DNA from: Ahaetulla prasina
Lineage: Eukaryota > Chordata > Lepidosauria > Squamata > Colubridae
Direction of reading: 5' to 3'
Assembly (NCBI RefSeq): GCF_028640845.1
Contig: NC_080539.1
Location: 177,160,736-177,224,735 of the forward strand
DNA: 64,000 nt
A program made the translations under genes and the position numbers. The stretch's first letter is position 1, and each line of letters opens with the position of its first letter. Of this stretch, positions 11,544 through 24,000 are shown piece after piece. The notes under the pieces were generated by a model that searched no databases, had not been told where the DNA came from, and saw nothing but the letters and a program-made list of their open reading frames with translations.

Positions 11544-13433
11544 TCAGTAGGAAAGCACTAGCCTTTCAAAGGTTTTCATGACTACAGATGTTAAAGCAAC
11601 TGGTCTGTAGTCATTCAGTTCCTTGATGGTGGGCTTCTTCGGCACTGGGATGATGGTAGAGCGTTTGAAGCAAGAAGGAACATAACACATCTCTAGTGAT
11701 TTATTGAAAATATGGGTGAAGATGGGGGCCAATTGGTCAGCACTGACTTTTAAGCAAGAAGGAGTTATCTTGTCTGGGCCTGGAGCTTTTCCTGGCTTTT
11801 GTCTGTGAAATAGGTCCTGCACTTCCTTTTCTATGATCACTAGGGGTTGTGAACCCAATGAAATGGGGTCAGTTGTAGGAGGCTTGGCTGTTGTTAATGT
11901 GTCTGAGATGGGGGTTGTGGAGATAGGTGGCTGTAGTTTCCTTTTAAACCTGCAGTAAAACTCATTCAGGTCATCTGCCAGTTGTTGATTACCTTCAGCC
12001 TGGGAAGGAGGTTTGCCATAGCCGGTGATATTTTTAAGAGTTTTCCACATGTTTGCTGGTTCATTTGCTGAAAACTGATTCTTTAGCTTTTCAGAGTAGC
12101 TTCTTTTTGCTGCTCTGATCTCCCTTGTTAGTGCATTTCTGGCCTGATTGTACAGCATTTTATCACCTTTTCTGTAGGCTTCCTCTTTGGAATGTCGTAG
12201 CTGCTTAAGTTTAGGTGTAAACCAAGGTTTGTTGTTACTGTATATTCGCAAGTTCCTTGTAGGTACACATAGGTCTTCACAGAAGCTGACATATGATGTT
12301 ACAGTATCTGTGAGTTCATCCAGGTCTGCAGAGGTATCTTTAAAAATATTCCAATCAGTGCAGTCAAAACATGCCTGTAGCTTTAATTTTGATTCCTCCG
12401 TCCAGGTCTTTACTGATTTAATTATTGGTTTTGTGGCTTTAAGTCTTTGCCTGTAAGCAGGTACAAGGTGAATCATGCAATGATCAGAGTGTCCTACAGC
12501 TGCACGTGGTAAAGACCGATAAGCATCTTTTAGTGTTGTGTAACAATGGTCTAGAGTATTCTTGCCTCTGGTGGGACAATTGACATGCTGAAAGTATTTT
12601 GGTAGCTCTTTCCTTAAGTTTGCCTTGTTTAGATCTCCCAAAACAATGGCCAGTGAATCAGGGTGTTTGGCTTCAGCCTCCATGATTTGGTCAGCTAGAG
12701 TTCGTAATGCCTTATTTACACAGGCTTGTGGTGAGACATAAACAGCAATTAGAAGAAATGAGGAAAATTCACGAGGCGAATAGTAAGGTTTGCAGCTGAT
12801 AATTAGAGTCTCTAAATTGTTGTCACAGAATTTGTAAATTATTTTAAAATCTTGACACCAGTTTCTATTAATATATAGGCATAAGCCTCCTCCTTTCTTT
12901 TTACCAGATGTTTCTGGAATCCTGTCTGATCGTTCAATCTGAAACCCTGGAATGTTCAGGCTGCTATTTTCAATTGATTCATTTAAGCAGATTTCAGAGA
13001 AGCATAGGACTGCTGAATTGCGAAAATCAGAATAGTATTTGTTTAAGAGGAGTATTTCATCCATCTTATTTGCAAGTGAGCGTATATTTGTTAGGAAAAT
13101 TGAAGGCAGAGGAGTTTTAATGTGATTTCTTAATCTGTTTAAGATCCCAGATCGCTTACCTCTCTTCCTTCGTTTCCGTCGTTTGGTTTTTTTAGTAATC
13201 CATGGCTCGGTGGGAATTGCCTCCTCCTGTGTTAGAATCTCCTCCGTGTTTGTAAAGACAGGCGGGGGTGAGATCAAAGAAAGCTGCTCCTTAAAGAAAT
13301 GTTCCTTAATTTTTAGCAGATGGTCTCGTGAGTAGGAAAGCCGTAGTGAGTCACAGAGAACAATTAGAAATAAAGAAACAATTAGAGAGCATTTCACCGA
13401 GGCAGCCTTCATCGGCGCCATCTTGGAGTTCAT
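11544..13433 (-). pseudogene. LINE endonuclease and RT N-terminal half
   Basis: A 629-residue frame starting at an ATG just inside the element's 5' end. After a basic segment (KKTKRRKRRKRGKRSG, about 82-97) comes an exonuclease/endonuclease/phosphatase-type domain: IFLTNIRSLANKMDEI (about 112-127), a VLGDLN motif (about 264-269) and GHSDHCMIHL (about 316-325) with the catalytic SDH. The RT N-terminal fingers follow (KPGKAPGPDKITPSCLK, about 545-561; DYRPVALTSVVMKTFERLV, near the C-terminus). It ends at a stop created by the frameshift into the downstream frame. A short hydrophobic stretch near residues 16-28 is probably not a signal peptide. No separate ORF1 is visible upstream. Confidence 0.85.
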
Positions 13434-13449
13434 TTCATCTATCCTATCC

Positions 13450-14056
13450 TTCCTAGGAATAAGATAGTAAAAATGATAAATGTGGCAATGTTATCCTCAC
13501 TTAAATCTTTTAGATAGGCAGTTGAATAGAAAGTGAGATATATGATTGCTTATGTGAAAACACTTCATATTTGTAATTGTTACTTAAGTAATTATAATTT
13601 AAAATATTAGTAGTAGTCTTATGCCTTTAGTAGCAGGAATTAAAAAGATGAATATTTCTAGATTGTTTTCCTAATGTGAGGAAATGCTTCCAAATTCAGA
13701 ATTTTTTTCCTCTGTTTTAGCATATTTCTTCCCAAGTATTGTTTGAAATTATTGACATTTTAAAAGTGTAGGTTATATAGCATATTCAGTGGATGGCGGG
13801 GGGATGACGATGACTTTACTCTGTAAGTTCTTTTTAAATCCTCCTAAATAGACTCCCTGGATCAAACATTAGGAATTAACTAAAATTATTGTCAGATGTG
13901 AAATATCAGGTCCACATGTGAAGTTAGTTATACTGATTTATTGCTAAAAAGCCTATGCACAGAAATCTTCTCAACTAACTGTTAGCACCTTCTTGGAGTT
14001 AGAGTCCATGGAATTCAAGGATGATTTGACCTAGCCCACTTGCTGCTATATAGTGA
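13450..14056. other. AT-rich non-coding DNA, nothing recognised
   Basis: No gene or named repeat between the LINE 5' end and the next hAT target duplication. Confidence 0.5.
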
Positions 14057-14249
14057 TTCTAGGCCAGATGTCTGCAACCTTAAAAACTCAAAGAGCCTTT
14101 TGGACCCATTTCCCACAGAAAAGAAAACATCGGGATCCACAAAACCTGGGTGGGCGTGGCCAACTCAACGTCACTCCCACCCAGTCATATGACCTCCCAG
14201 CCACGCCTACCCAGGTTTTCTAACTCCTGGTGTTTTCTGTGGGAAACAG

Positions 14250-14402
14250 GTCTCTCTCTCTCTCTCTCTCTCCCCTCCCCTCCCTCCCTCCCTCTCTCTC
14301 TCTCTCCTCTCCTCTCCCTCTCTGTCTCTTCTCTCTCTTTCTCTGTGTGTGTCCACTCTGTGTGTGTGTGTCTCTCTTTGTGAGGGAGGGAGGGAGGGAG
14401 GG
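14250..14402. repeat. CT / TG / GGGA microsatellite cluster
   Basis: (CT)n, (CCCT)n, a short (TG)n run at 14344-14370 and a (GAGG)n run at 14382-14402 follow one another inside the hAT element. Confidence 0.9.
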
Positions 14403-14743
14403 AACAAATGTGAAAGATCTGCTCTAAGAACCCTAACAAAACAAAAAAAAACCAAAAGTGAGTGCATGTTTGTAAGCAGCCCCCTTCCCAGCCATTCTGC
14501 ATCCATGTGTGAGAGCAGATTGCTGCAAGACTATGTGTTTGGGTATAAAAGACAGCTCTTCCCCATTGAATCTCTGTATGTCTGTGTGTGTGTTTGCACA
14601 AGAACAGACAGAATAATGTAACTTGCCCATGCAGGTGCAAAGCCACTTATCTGGGACAAATCAGGCACATAAACAATTTTTGTGTGCCTGGCAAGGTCTG
14701 GTGGGCCAGACAAAGATAGAGACAGATTGTTACACTCATCCAG

Positions 14744-15028
14744 TACTCTTTTTTTTAATTTTATTTATTTTTTATTTGAATTTATATCCTGCCCTTCTCC
14801 GAAGACTCAGGGTGGTTTACATTGTGTTAAACAATAGTCTTCATCCATTTGTATATAATATACAAAGTCAACTTTTATTGCCTCCAACGATCTGGGTCCT
14901 CATTTTACCTACCTTATAAAAGATGGAAGGCTGAGTCAACCTTGGGCCTGGTGGGACTTGAACTTGGAGTAATTGCAAGCAGCTGTGTTAATAACAGACT
15001 GCTTTAGTCTGTTGAGCCACCAGAGGCC
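14744..15028 (-). mobile_element. tRNA-derived SINE with LINE-like 3' tail
   Basis: On the minus strand the 5' part resembles a tRNA gene: an A-box-like TGGCTCAACAGACT (15006-15019) and a B-box-like GTTCAAGTCCC (14952-14962). The 3' part, seen on the + strand as tatcctgcccttctccgaag then actcagggtggttta, matches the LINE 3' end at 63017-63055 (taccgcccttctcccgaagg). This is the usual arrangement in which a SINE borrows a LINE's RT recognition tail. It ends in an A-rich tail (T-rich on + at 14750-14780). Confidence 0.8.
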
Positions 15029-16186
15029 TCTGTCTCCAGGAGGAGCCAATGCGCAAATGGAGTGACAGGAGCTGCAGCATCTCTGAAGCAGATCAGGTGC
15101 AGGGCAATCAAGGAGCATCTCCCCCATCCATCCAAGGTGTGATCCCCGTGCTTGGCAGCCCCAGGCCTGTTGTCTCCCCCGCCACAGGAGGAGGCCAGGA
15201 GAAATGCGCATGTCTTGAATCTCTGCATGCTGGTTGCTCTGGCGCTGCTGCTGCTGCCGCTTTGGAGCCCACCGAGGATGTCAGACTTGCAGCATGCCGA
15301 TGATCAACTGGGAGGCGGGGAGACAGGGCATCACAGCAACTGACATCTGGGATGCGAGAGCGAGCCGCCAGAAGAAGTGTGTTCTGTCCCCCTCGCCTCA
15401 GTCCAGGAGACATGAGTGATGACTTAATTAGCCGGCAAATCAGTCCACGGCAACTATCAGCTCTGGCAGCAAACTAGCGAGCGTCTGCCAAATCTCTGCT
15501 ATCTCTCTTGATGCTGGTGAGTCACCTAGGAAACCAGGAACAAACAGTATTTCAGCTCAAGTTCTCTCCCTCTAAGCAGTTGCTCGCCACGAAGTGGTAT
15601 AGCAGCCCTTACTGCTTTTATACCCTGTGGGGTGTGGCTCCGTGACTCAGCACTTCCTAGGCCTGCCCTACCCCTGCTTCTGTTGTTCCCGCCTCTCCTG
15701 CCTATGAAGCCTAAGGTCCAGCCAGGCCTGATTGCCATCAGCCGGGTCTGGAGGCATGGCCTGGGGGGGGGGAAAGAGTCAGGGGACGGAGGCCTCGTTA
15801 TCTTCTCCACCTGGCTTGCCTCTGGCTCCTGGAGCTGAGCCAGGGAAGCCGATGCTCCAGATGTAAGTCCTGATGACCCTTCCCCCTCACTTTCCAAGTC
15901 ACTTTCTGGCAGGGGGCCCGGCTCGGGGGGCGCAGACACAACAAAGTGCCTGCGAGACCCAGCAAGTACAGGGGCGCGCTTTGCTCCTGCCCTGGAATAT
16001 GGAGCAAGTCGCCATCCTCTGCCATTGCTCTTACCTTCTCAGGCCAGGCGAGGAGTGACTGGGAGGGGAGGGCTGGGGTGGGGTGGGGCCAGCCAGTGGT
16101 GGGATCACCCGACAGGGAGCCGGAGCAGAGGGGCGAAAGAGCCGCATGCGACTCTGGAGTCATGGTTGCTGACATCCGTTCTAGAC

Positions 16187-16556
16187 TGATCCCTCTTTTA
16201 ATTCCACCCCAGGTTCTTCCACTCCTCCTACAATTACACTATTATCCAATTTCCCAAATCATAGTGTAGCTAAAATTCAATTTTAGCCCATAGTATTATT
16301 TAAATTATTACAGTATGTTGTCTAGACCGTGGAGAAATTATATTTTTCCAAGCAGTAATTTTACTTGAGGGTCAGCTTCTAGTGACATCCAGGACTTTTA
16401 AAGATGATTATTTAAAATATATATTTTATAGTTGCTGCCTATTTTGATGTACATATGCAATAATAGTAATCTAGTAAATCAAAGGATTATCATAGTGATT
16501 CTATAAACCTACTCATATCAGGGAAGACTTTAGGTAATCTCGAAACATTGATTACC
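16187..16556. other. AT-rich spacer, nothing recognised
   Basis: Spacer between the hAT element and the Tc1 copy with no features. The outermost ~43 bp expected of the Tc1 left end are not recognisable here. Confidence 0.5.
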
Positions 16557-17977
16557 ATTAATTTTGTTATGCTGCAGCCTGATTCTATAGTTGTTGAAAT
16601 TAATTTTTTCCTCATTAATCTACGCTCAGTGCACTATAATGACAAAGTGAAAGCAGAATTTTAGAAATATATGTACATTTATTAAAAAGAAAAAATTGAA
16701 GTATCACATTGGCTTAAGTATTCAGACCCTTCACCCAGTACTTTGTTGAAGCATCTTTGGTAGCAATTACAACCTTGAGTCTTTTTGGGTATGATACGAC
16801 AAGTTTTGCACACCTGGATTGGGGGATTTTCTGCCATTCTTCCTTGCAAATCAAGCTCAATCAAGTTGGATGGCAACCATCGGTAGACAACCATTTTTAG
16901 GATTCAAGTCAAGGCTCTGGCTGGGCCACTGTAGGACATTCACAGAGTTGTCCCTAAGCCATTCCTGTGTTGTCTTGACTGTGTGCTTAGGATCGTTGTC
17001 ATGTTCGAAAGTGAACCTTCGGCCCAGTCTAAGGCCCTGAGCGCTATGGAACAGGTTTGTATTGAGGACATCCCTATACTTTGCTCCATTCAGCTTTCCC
17101 TCAACCCTGATCAGTTTCCCCAGCATGATGCTGCCATCACCATTCTTCACTGTTGGGATGACATTGGGCCGGTGATGAGTGGTATTTGGTTTCCTCAGAC
17201 ATAATGTTTAGAATTGAGGCCATATAGTTCAATCTTGGTTTCATCAGACCAGAGAATCTTGTTCCTCACAGTCTGAGAGTCCTTCAGGACTTTCAAGTGT
17301 TTTGCACTAAGGAGAGGCTTCTGTTTAAGCCACTTTGCCATAAAGACCAGATTGATGAAGGGCTACAGGTCATCTCTCTTACAAAGGCCCTTCTCTCCCA
17401 ATTTCTCAGTTTGAGGGGCAACCAGCTCTTGGAAGAGTCCTGGTTGTGCTAAACTTGTTCCATTTGAGAATTATGGAGGCTACTGTGCTATTAGGAATTG
17501 TAGTCCTTTATTGTAGCCTTCCCAGATCTATGCCTTGCAATAATCCTGTGTCTGAGCTCTGCAGGCAGTTCCTTTGACTTTGTGGCTTTTGCTATGCTAC
17601 AGTATGCATTGTCAGCTGTGAGGCCTTCTGTAGAGATGTGGGTGCTTTCCCAAATCACTTCCAATTTAATTTACCACAGGTCGACTCCAATCAAGGTGTA
17701 GAAACATGTCAGCAACGATCAAGAGAAAGGAGAGGCACCCGAGGTAAACTTCATGTGTTGTTGCAAAGGGTCTGAATGCTTAGGCTAATGTGATATTTCA
17801 ATTTTTTCTTTTTAATAAATGTACAGATATTTCTAAAATTCTGTTTTCATTTTGTCATTATGGGATATGAGTGTAGATTAATAAAAAAAATGAATTGTAA
17901 TAACCGTAGAATCAGGCTGTAGCATAACAAAATTTACAAAAGTGAAGGGGGTCTGAATACTTTCTGAATGCATTGTA
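16557..17977 (-). mobile_element. Tc1/mariner element, teleost type, decayed
   Basis: Long inverted repeats lie at 16557-16729 and 17768-17977 (shared, for example: cctgattctatag / cctgattctacgg, and aattttagaaatat then gtacatttattaaaaagaaa). The right end finishes tgaatactttctgaatgcat then tgta with TA; the matching ~43 bp at the left end are missing. A broken transposase lies between the arms on the minus strand. The whole resembles the Tc1 elements abundant in teleosts and found in lampreys. Confidence 0.9.
16682..17640 (-). pseudogene. Tc1-type transposase remnant
   Basis: A minus-strand frame at 16857-17150 keeps the catalytic core of a DDE transposase: GKLIRVEGKLNGAKYRDVL, then RRFTFEHDNDPKHTVKTTQE with the second catalytic Asp, then WLRDNSVNVLQWPSQSLDLN. 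The third acidic residue normally sits in an NPIE-type motif just after this; here the frame runs from LDLNP into KNGCLPMVAIQLD, so about 20 bp including that Glu codon are lost and the frame shifts. The C-terminus resumes at 16682-16894 (VVYRWLPSNLIELDL). Upstream, the N-terminal DNA-binding half at 17150-17640 is recognisable but broken by several frameshifts. It cannot encode an active enzyme. Confidence 0.88.
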
Positions 17978-20640
17978 GAACATGCAAATAGTTGCTAATC
18001 AATCGAAATAAATATTTTCTGCTCTTAGTTCCCCAGAATCAAGTTTGTAGAAGAAACATTTATCTCAATAGATAGTACTGGCTATATAAATCCATTAATA
18101 GTGGATGCCAAGTATTGGCAATATTTTTCTTTTAAAGTAGCTGTATCCTTTTACTTTTTAAAAAAAAAGCAGTAATGCGTTTTTTTTCCTTTTCTTTGGC
18201 AATGTGTGTATTTTTTCCTAATTATCTGCAAAATCTGAACTATTACTAACCGTGTAATAGAATATCCCTATCATAGAAACACATATTACTTACCATTGTA
18301 TATTAAAACTGTAAAAGAGAGCTTAAGAGAATCACACTAAAACTAAATAAGATCACACTGCCATCATTTTATCTGTAATGGGGCTTGCATAGTAGGCATC
18401 TCTACTCCCTTTGATGTTTATATAAAACAGATAAAATGCATAAATTGCTTATAATCAGAGATGAATTAAAGCCAAATAGCATCCCAGAGGACAAAGCACC
18501 CCAGGTACCCATCAGCAGCCTAACCAAATGACAGACCTCGAGGAAACTTCAAAGCTGCAGATAATATCCACTGGTAATATCCACTGGTAATATCCACAAA
18601 GAATCTAGATTCTAATAAAAGCCTGATTTCCACAGTTTTGAGAAATCCAGATATTAGCACCCCCAAACAAGAAAAAAAAACTTAACTATAAATACCTACT
18701 CAGTTAAATGTTTTATTCTGCCATATTTCTTCAAATAATGTTACTGAATGCCAATAGAACAAGGTTCAAACAAAAAATATTGGAAATGGATTGTACTGTT
18801 TGAAAGCTTTAACTATTTACTCAGAATCATTAACTTTTTGGTAGGAACTTAGTTCTTTTCAAATTAGGTTGGTACTCTGTTGTGCAACTGCTTACAAGAA
18901 AAGGAAAATGACAATTTCACTAGGAGACAAAGGAACAGTTTGATCTTGTTAGGAATAATATAATTTTTTTCACAACACTGTAAAATATATTTTTATTGCC
19001 ATTTTGATCATTATATTAAAGAAGTATATATTGGATAATACATTGTACATTTTGTGCATTACAAGCTCTATTGTAATTCTGTAGCAAATGTTTTATTAAG
19101 AAATAAATATATGTACAATAGGAGACCATTGGAAAATTTACGTTTAGTTAATATATTCCTTAGCGGGAAATTGCTGTTTTACAGTATCTATTTTTATAAT
19201 GCTAAATAAATATTGTAATAATATATCAAGCTAATTAATAGGATATGGACCTCCCCCCCACACACACACATACACATACACAAATGAGGATATAACAAGT
19301 TAGGGGATGACTGAAAATGTGTGAAGTCTTAATAGAAAGCATTTTATACAGCATCATTTTCTTAAAAAGTATATAAAAATTTTGAAGCACTAAACTGAGT
19401 CACAATTACCAGAAAATGAACATGCTAATTATTTGCATGGTAATGTTGCCTTTGAAACTCAGACAACTGAATTGGCATGAAGCTAGAACGAATCTGGTTC
19501 CTGAACTTGAGTGAGAAACACCCAGTACCCTGGTAAAGTAGCTTTTTCACACACACATACCTCCTCCAATATGAACCACAAGTACTTTAGGCATAGTGAA
19601 AGTCATTTTAATAAGAGGGGACAAGTCTTTACATAGAATACAGAAACAAATGATGCATACATTTATACACTGTTGGAGAGTTTTTTTAAAAAAAGAAAAT
19701 GGCTGTGTGTAAGAGCATGCTTCTGCTCACTTTTATTTATTCAGCCTGTATACCTCTGAATAGTGTAGGATAAAAATTAAATAGAATAAAATCAAATTAG
19801 GGGCTTATTGGCAATACGTATGTTCAGTTTGGATGGTGCAAGTTGATCTATAAAAAGAGCCCAGGTTTTAGTATCTTGTTGGAAGAAATCAAGATATGGG
19901 CAACAACCTCAACAACGGAAGCTATTCCGAAGTGCAGGCGTTGCTACCAATTGCTATCCCCCCCCCAATTGCCTCTATATTTCAGTCTCCGTTCTCCCAC
20001 CCCCCTTGCTCTCCACTCTCCACTTGCCCATCTATTTAGTTATCATATTGATATATTCTCTTATTTAATTTAAATTTATTGTTTTATCATAGAAAATGAA
20101 ATACAAAACAGTAAAACAACAAACAAAATGAAACAAAACAGAAACCTTGAACCCTAACAACAAAAAAGAAAAAAAAAGTGTACAAAAAGGAGGAAATAGT
20201 GGTCAATTAAATTTAACTTTTAATTTGTAGGGTCCACCCTGGCTGGGTGCTGAAAGAAAAAAAAAGTAATAAATTCTCCTCCCCTTTTGCATACATACAT
20301 ACATAGAAAGTTCACAAATGGTTTCCAGCGTTTTATAAAGCTGCCTAGTAGTATAGCCTTTATTGTCATTGTACATCATATATACAACAGAATTAGCCCA
20401 TTATCTCTAATCAAAGCAGTTAATTTCGTCATCTCTGCTAAATCAGTCAATTTCAAAATCTATTTTTCAATAGTCAGCGTCTCTTTCTTTCTAGTGTTTG
20501 GCAAGTACAATCCTTGCAGCTGTCACCATGTGAAAGAATAGCATACTGATATATTCTCATTGTGTTTTTTGTTTACTTTATTGTTCTATTATTTTACTTC
20601 TGTTCTGTTTACACTCTTTTCATTTCTTCATTTTTATTGT
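17978..20640. other. AT-rich non-coding DNA, little recognised
   Basis: No coding signal. A short (CA)n-like run lies at 19258-19284, C-rich runs at 19955-19965 and near 20000, and A-rich low complexity at 20090-20185. A (CATA)n run lies near 20290-20305. Confidence 0.5.
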
Positions 20641-20705
20641 TATAAGCTGCCTGGAATAGCCCCACGACAAAATAGGCAGCAAATACATTTAACAAATAAA
20701 TAAAT
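20641..20705 (+). mobile_element. 3' tail of a SINE or L2-type LINE
   Basis: The sequence tataagctgcctggaatagc, then aaataggcagcaaatacatt and an aacaaataaataaatt tail, matches the common squamate tail in which a 'gctgcccagag ... gggcggcata' block ends in (AATA)n. The upstream part is too decayed to type. Confidence 0.5.
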
Positions 20706-20946
20706 TGTAGAAACGGTACAGCTACAGCTTCTCCTGGATTGAGTGTTATAGAAGGCTGGCATATATGCTAGACCATATTAGGATTTGTAGGTCAAAACTA
20801 GCACATTGAATTTCATCTAGAAACTTACTGAGAACCAGATCAAGACCTGAAGCAAGAGTGTAGTGAGCCTTCCGTACAAAATGCCAATTAATACACAGAC
20901 TGCTACGTTCTGTACCCAATGTAGAATACATTGTAATTGTTTAGAT

Positions 20947-21079
20947 TAGAGGTTTCAAACTCTCAGCCCATGGGCCTGATGCATCACGCACTGACCACAC
21001 CCATCCCCGGTTTAGCAAAGGAAAAAAGTTGCACTATGTCATGTGATAACAACATGACACTGCGAGTTTGACACCCCTG
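20947..21079. mobile_element. hAT MITE, 133 bp
   Basis: Terminal inverted repeats tagaggtttcaaactc and (inverted right end) caggggtgtcaaactc, with a perfect 8-bp flanking duplication gtttagat at 20939-20946 and 21080-21087. It is too short to encode anything. Confidence 0.9.
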
Positions 21080-21087
21080 GTTTAGAT

Positions 21088-24000
21088 GAATGGTTGATGT
21101 GCATGAGAGTTATTGTGGCAAGGTCCTTGTGCTCCAGATAGAGCTATAAATGGTTCACTAGCTGAAGCTGGACAAAATCTGATGGCCCACATTTTCGCCT
21201 GCTCAGCTAGTAGTAGCTATGAGCCTAGGGCATGCCCATCTCAGAATCTACTGTTTCAGGGCTAGTGTTTCCCCACACAAGAGACAACAGGGAGTCCAGC
21301 AGCCTCTTTGTTTTGCTTCAGTGATATGGAAGTGTTGTATGTAATGGGAAACATATAAAGGAAGTCCGATCAGTAAGAATGGGTTTTTTAAGACACACAG
21401 ATAGTAAAGCAAGAGATTTTTTTGTTCATGATCTCTGATTAAAAATTGTAAACTAAAATACACCATGACTACATGACTACATAAATAGGAGTACACCATT
21501 AAAAACTGTACATGAAATGGTATACAAACATGTTAGTAACAAGAATGGCTTTAAGAATAGAAAAGCATTATGAGATGCAGAGGACAGCATTGGTATAAAC
21601 TAGTTTTAGGTATGTTTCCTTTTCTTATCCTTAATTCCTTAATGTAATGTACATTCCTTAATGTATTCCTTAATTTCTTTGGACAGTTTACCATTGTTAC
21701 ACATTTTCTGCACTTCATATAACTTCAGTTAACCTGAAAAGTGAATAACATACAGCAGTATATATATTTAATTGTCGTCTGATATAAGAATTTTGCCAGC
21801 AGATGGCACTATTATGTAAAGATAGTTTATAGCTTGCTTGTGAAACTATTCTTTTGTACCATACTGGAGAAGTTTTAAAATTGTCTTTTCCTTGCAAGAG
21901 TCCATAGATTTTTTTAACAGTGTTAAACAGTGAAGCCAATCTTGAATAATACTGTGATTACTTAAGTTATTTAAATATATCAGGATATTTGTATCAACAG
22001 TATTGACCTTCTAGAATCTAGATCCTACAGTGAGGGATCTTTCAAATAACAGTCTTCGCAAGACAGGGAGCGGGTAATTTCAGATTCATAGTGAAAATAG
22101 TAAAACAGACATCCCTTGTATTACTTCAAATACGTCTTAAAATGCCTTAGGATTAAAGCAATTATGTGTAATACAATATCGTCTAGATTTGATGCTGCCT
22201 CTTGATTGGGTGAAAACATGAAATACAGCTTTTTCCTTGTTTGGAATAGACTGTGGTTTTCACCTGCATTTCTACCAAAATTATGCTTTCTTTATGTAAT
22301 CTCAAAATATTAAAGTAATTGAATGGTATAGTCATGGTTTTAATAATGAAACTTAATTGGTGTTTTAACGCTTTGATATTAAAATGAAAATGAAAAGAAG
22401 GAAAGCACCTTGCTGAGCATGCACAAGTTTTCTTGTACATATTGGTTATCTTGCTACAGCAAAGCTAAAGTTATTAATGAGTTGAATGGTAGGTGGCTAT
22501 TTTTTTGTCCAAGAATTTGTTGAATGTACTTCAGAGATTTTAAAATATTTTTAAGGAGCTATTTTGAGTAAAATATATCATGATAAATTGTTGTTTACGT
22601 ATAACTAAATAATTATCTAAATAATTATTTCAGCTTTCCTGGGAAACATTTGGAACCAATCTTGGCATAAATTATGAACAAATGTTTCATCATTCCAAAT
22701 AAGTTACTTGTATAAGATATATGTTTTAAAGATAAGGCTTATACTGCAAGCATAAGTGAACAAATATTTAGATGACCTACAAACTATTGGAGAGTTGGCA
22801 TTAGTTTCTAAGAAGCTGCATTTTGGTTGTTTTACTTAAGGCAATGTGCCAGCAGAAATTGCATTCACTTTGAATGAGGCTTGTATCAGTGTATCACTTT
22901 CTGGATCAATCTTTTATAGCTAAGTATTAATTTCCATTACTAGGCTGCTTATTATATACATTGCAAGTATATAAATATTACGTTGAGGGCACCTCTCCCA
23001 TCTAATTATACAAACACATTTAAGTAATATGATTTGTATTGCCATCAGTGAACAGAAAACACATGTTAGGAGAATGTTTTCCAATTTTAGAGCTGACAAG
23101 TTGGCAGGATGGCATCGTTACTAATTAAAATAACTTCCACTGGGAATAAAAGACATCTTGAAAGTGGCCAGAGCCATAAATCTAGTAGGTTTATCATGCA
23201 AAATTACTTCCATGTAATTATCCCAATATGAAGTAGAGGCAATTTTAAGTGTCTTCAGTAAAATATATAGCAGGAACTAAGAGTCAGGGTGGGTGGGGTG
23301 AATCCTGTAAAAACTCCTACTTTTATTCTAACACATTTAGTTTATATGTAAATACGTAAATTAAATGCTCATGATTTTGTATAGTACTGATTTTTAAAAG
23401 TAAAAGATAAAAAATGCAAACAACACAACATTTATGCATTTCCTAAGACAACTGTGGAGAGAGTACTGGATTTGGTTATCAGCTATGATATACAACCATT
23501 TAAAGTTTCTGAGTTTCTTTCTAACTTTTTTACTCTTAACATTTCATTTTTCAAAAAGGTATTTTGTTTTTTGGAAGTAATTAAATCGGAAGCTCAATAC
23601 ATTAAAATAGCATGTTCCTTTTCTACCTGAGTAATGATAAAAGCATTTCTGAAAGGCTCCTTTAGAAAAGATAGGTATCCTGTGAAATTACAAAGCCATC
23701 ACTAGAAAAAACATTCTTTCTATCTCCTGTGTACCAGGAAAATAAGAGCATTTCTATCAGGTGCTGAATAAGCTATTTTTTTCACTTTGGACTTTTGGAG
23801 CCCTTTAGGCCTAATATTATCACATAGTACAAACAGCATGGTTCTTTAAAATTATTTATTTGTGCCTGAAAGAGCTCTTGTTAATGTACTAGAAACAGAA
23901 ACTGTGCTTTTGATATCTTTAACCTAAACTGGATAATTTATGCATTTTGTGCAAGAGTCAGCCTTCAGGCCAGTTTTAATGTTTAAATAGAAGTTTATGT

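Larger units (their letters stand above)
10133..13440 (-). mobile_element. near-complete L2/CR1-type LINE (copy 4)
   Basis: This 3.3-kb element is read on the minus strand, 5' end at about 13440 and 3' end in the (AATAG)n tail at 10133-10203. It encodes an apurinic-type endonuclease followed by a reverse transcriptase in two abutting frames (11544-13433 and 10543-11535). Other copies lie at 4391, 6541, 6688, 48597 and 54264. L2-group LINEs insert by target-primed reverse transcription, so 5' truncation is expected; this copy escaped most of it. The assignment to L2 rather than another CR1 clade rests on motif style (NRSTDDAVN, VDFSSAFNT) and is inference. Confidence 0.88.
14065..16178. mobile_element. 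non-autonomous hAT element, 2.1 kb, GC-rich
   Basis: The left end reads cagatgtctgcaaccttaaa and continues aactcaaagagccttttgga. The right end, inverted, reads cggatgtcagcaaccatgac, with cggctctttc further in. Flanks ttctaggc (14057-14064) and ttctagac (16179-16186) agree at 7 of 8 positions, fitting a hAT target duplication. Inside are a CT/GGGA microsatellite, a tRNA-derived SINE and GC-rich sequence with no coding signal. The segment at 15930-16150 is related to 2040-2280 in the hAT element at 681-2555. Confidence 0.8.

Noticed and set aside
12187..13120. Plus-strand frames opposite the LINE endonuclease
   Set aside because: They are antisense shadows of the minus-strand LINE ORF2.
14941..15028. 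True tRNA gene on the minus strand
   Set aside because: A and B boxes are present but cloverleaf stems are degenerate and the sequence continues into a LINE-like tail, so it is a SINE head.
14150..16269. Many frames of 60-150 codons in the GC-rich hAT element
   Set aside because: They overlap on both strands, show no known motif and sit within terminal inverted repeats plus target duplications of a transposon.
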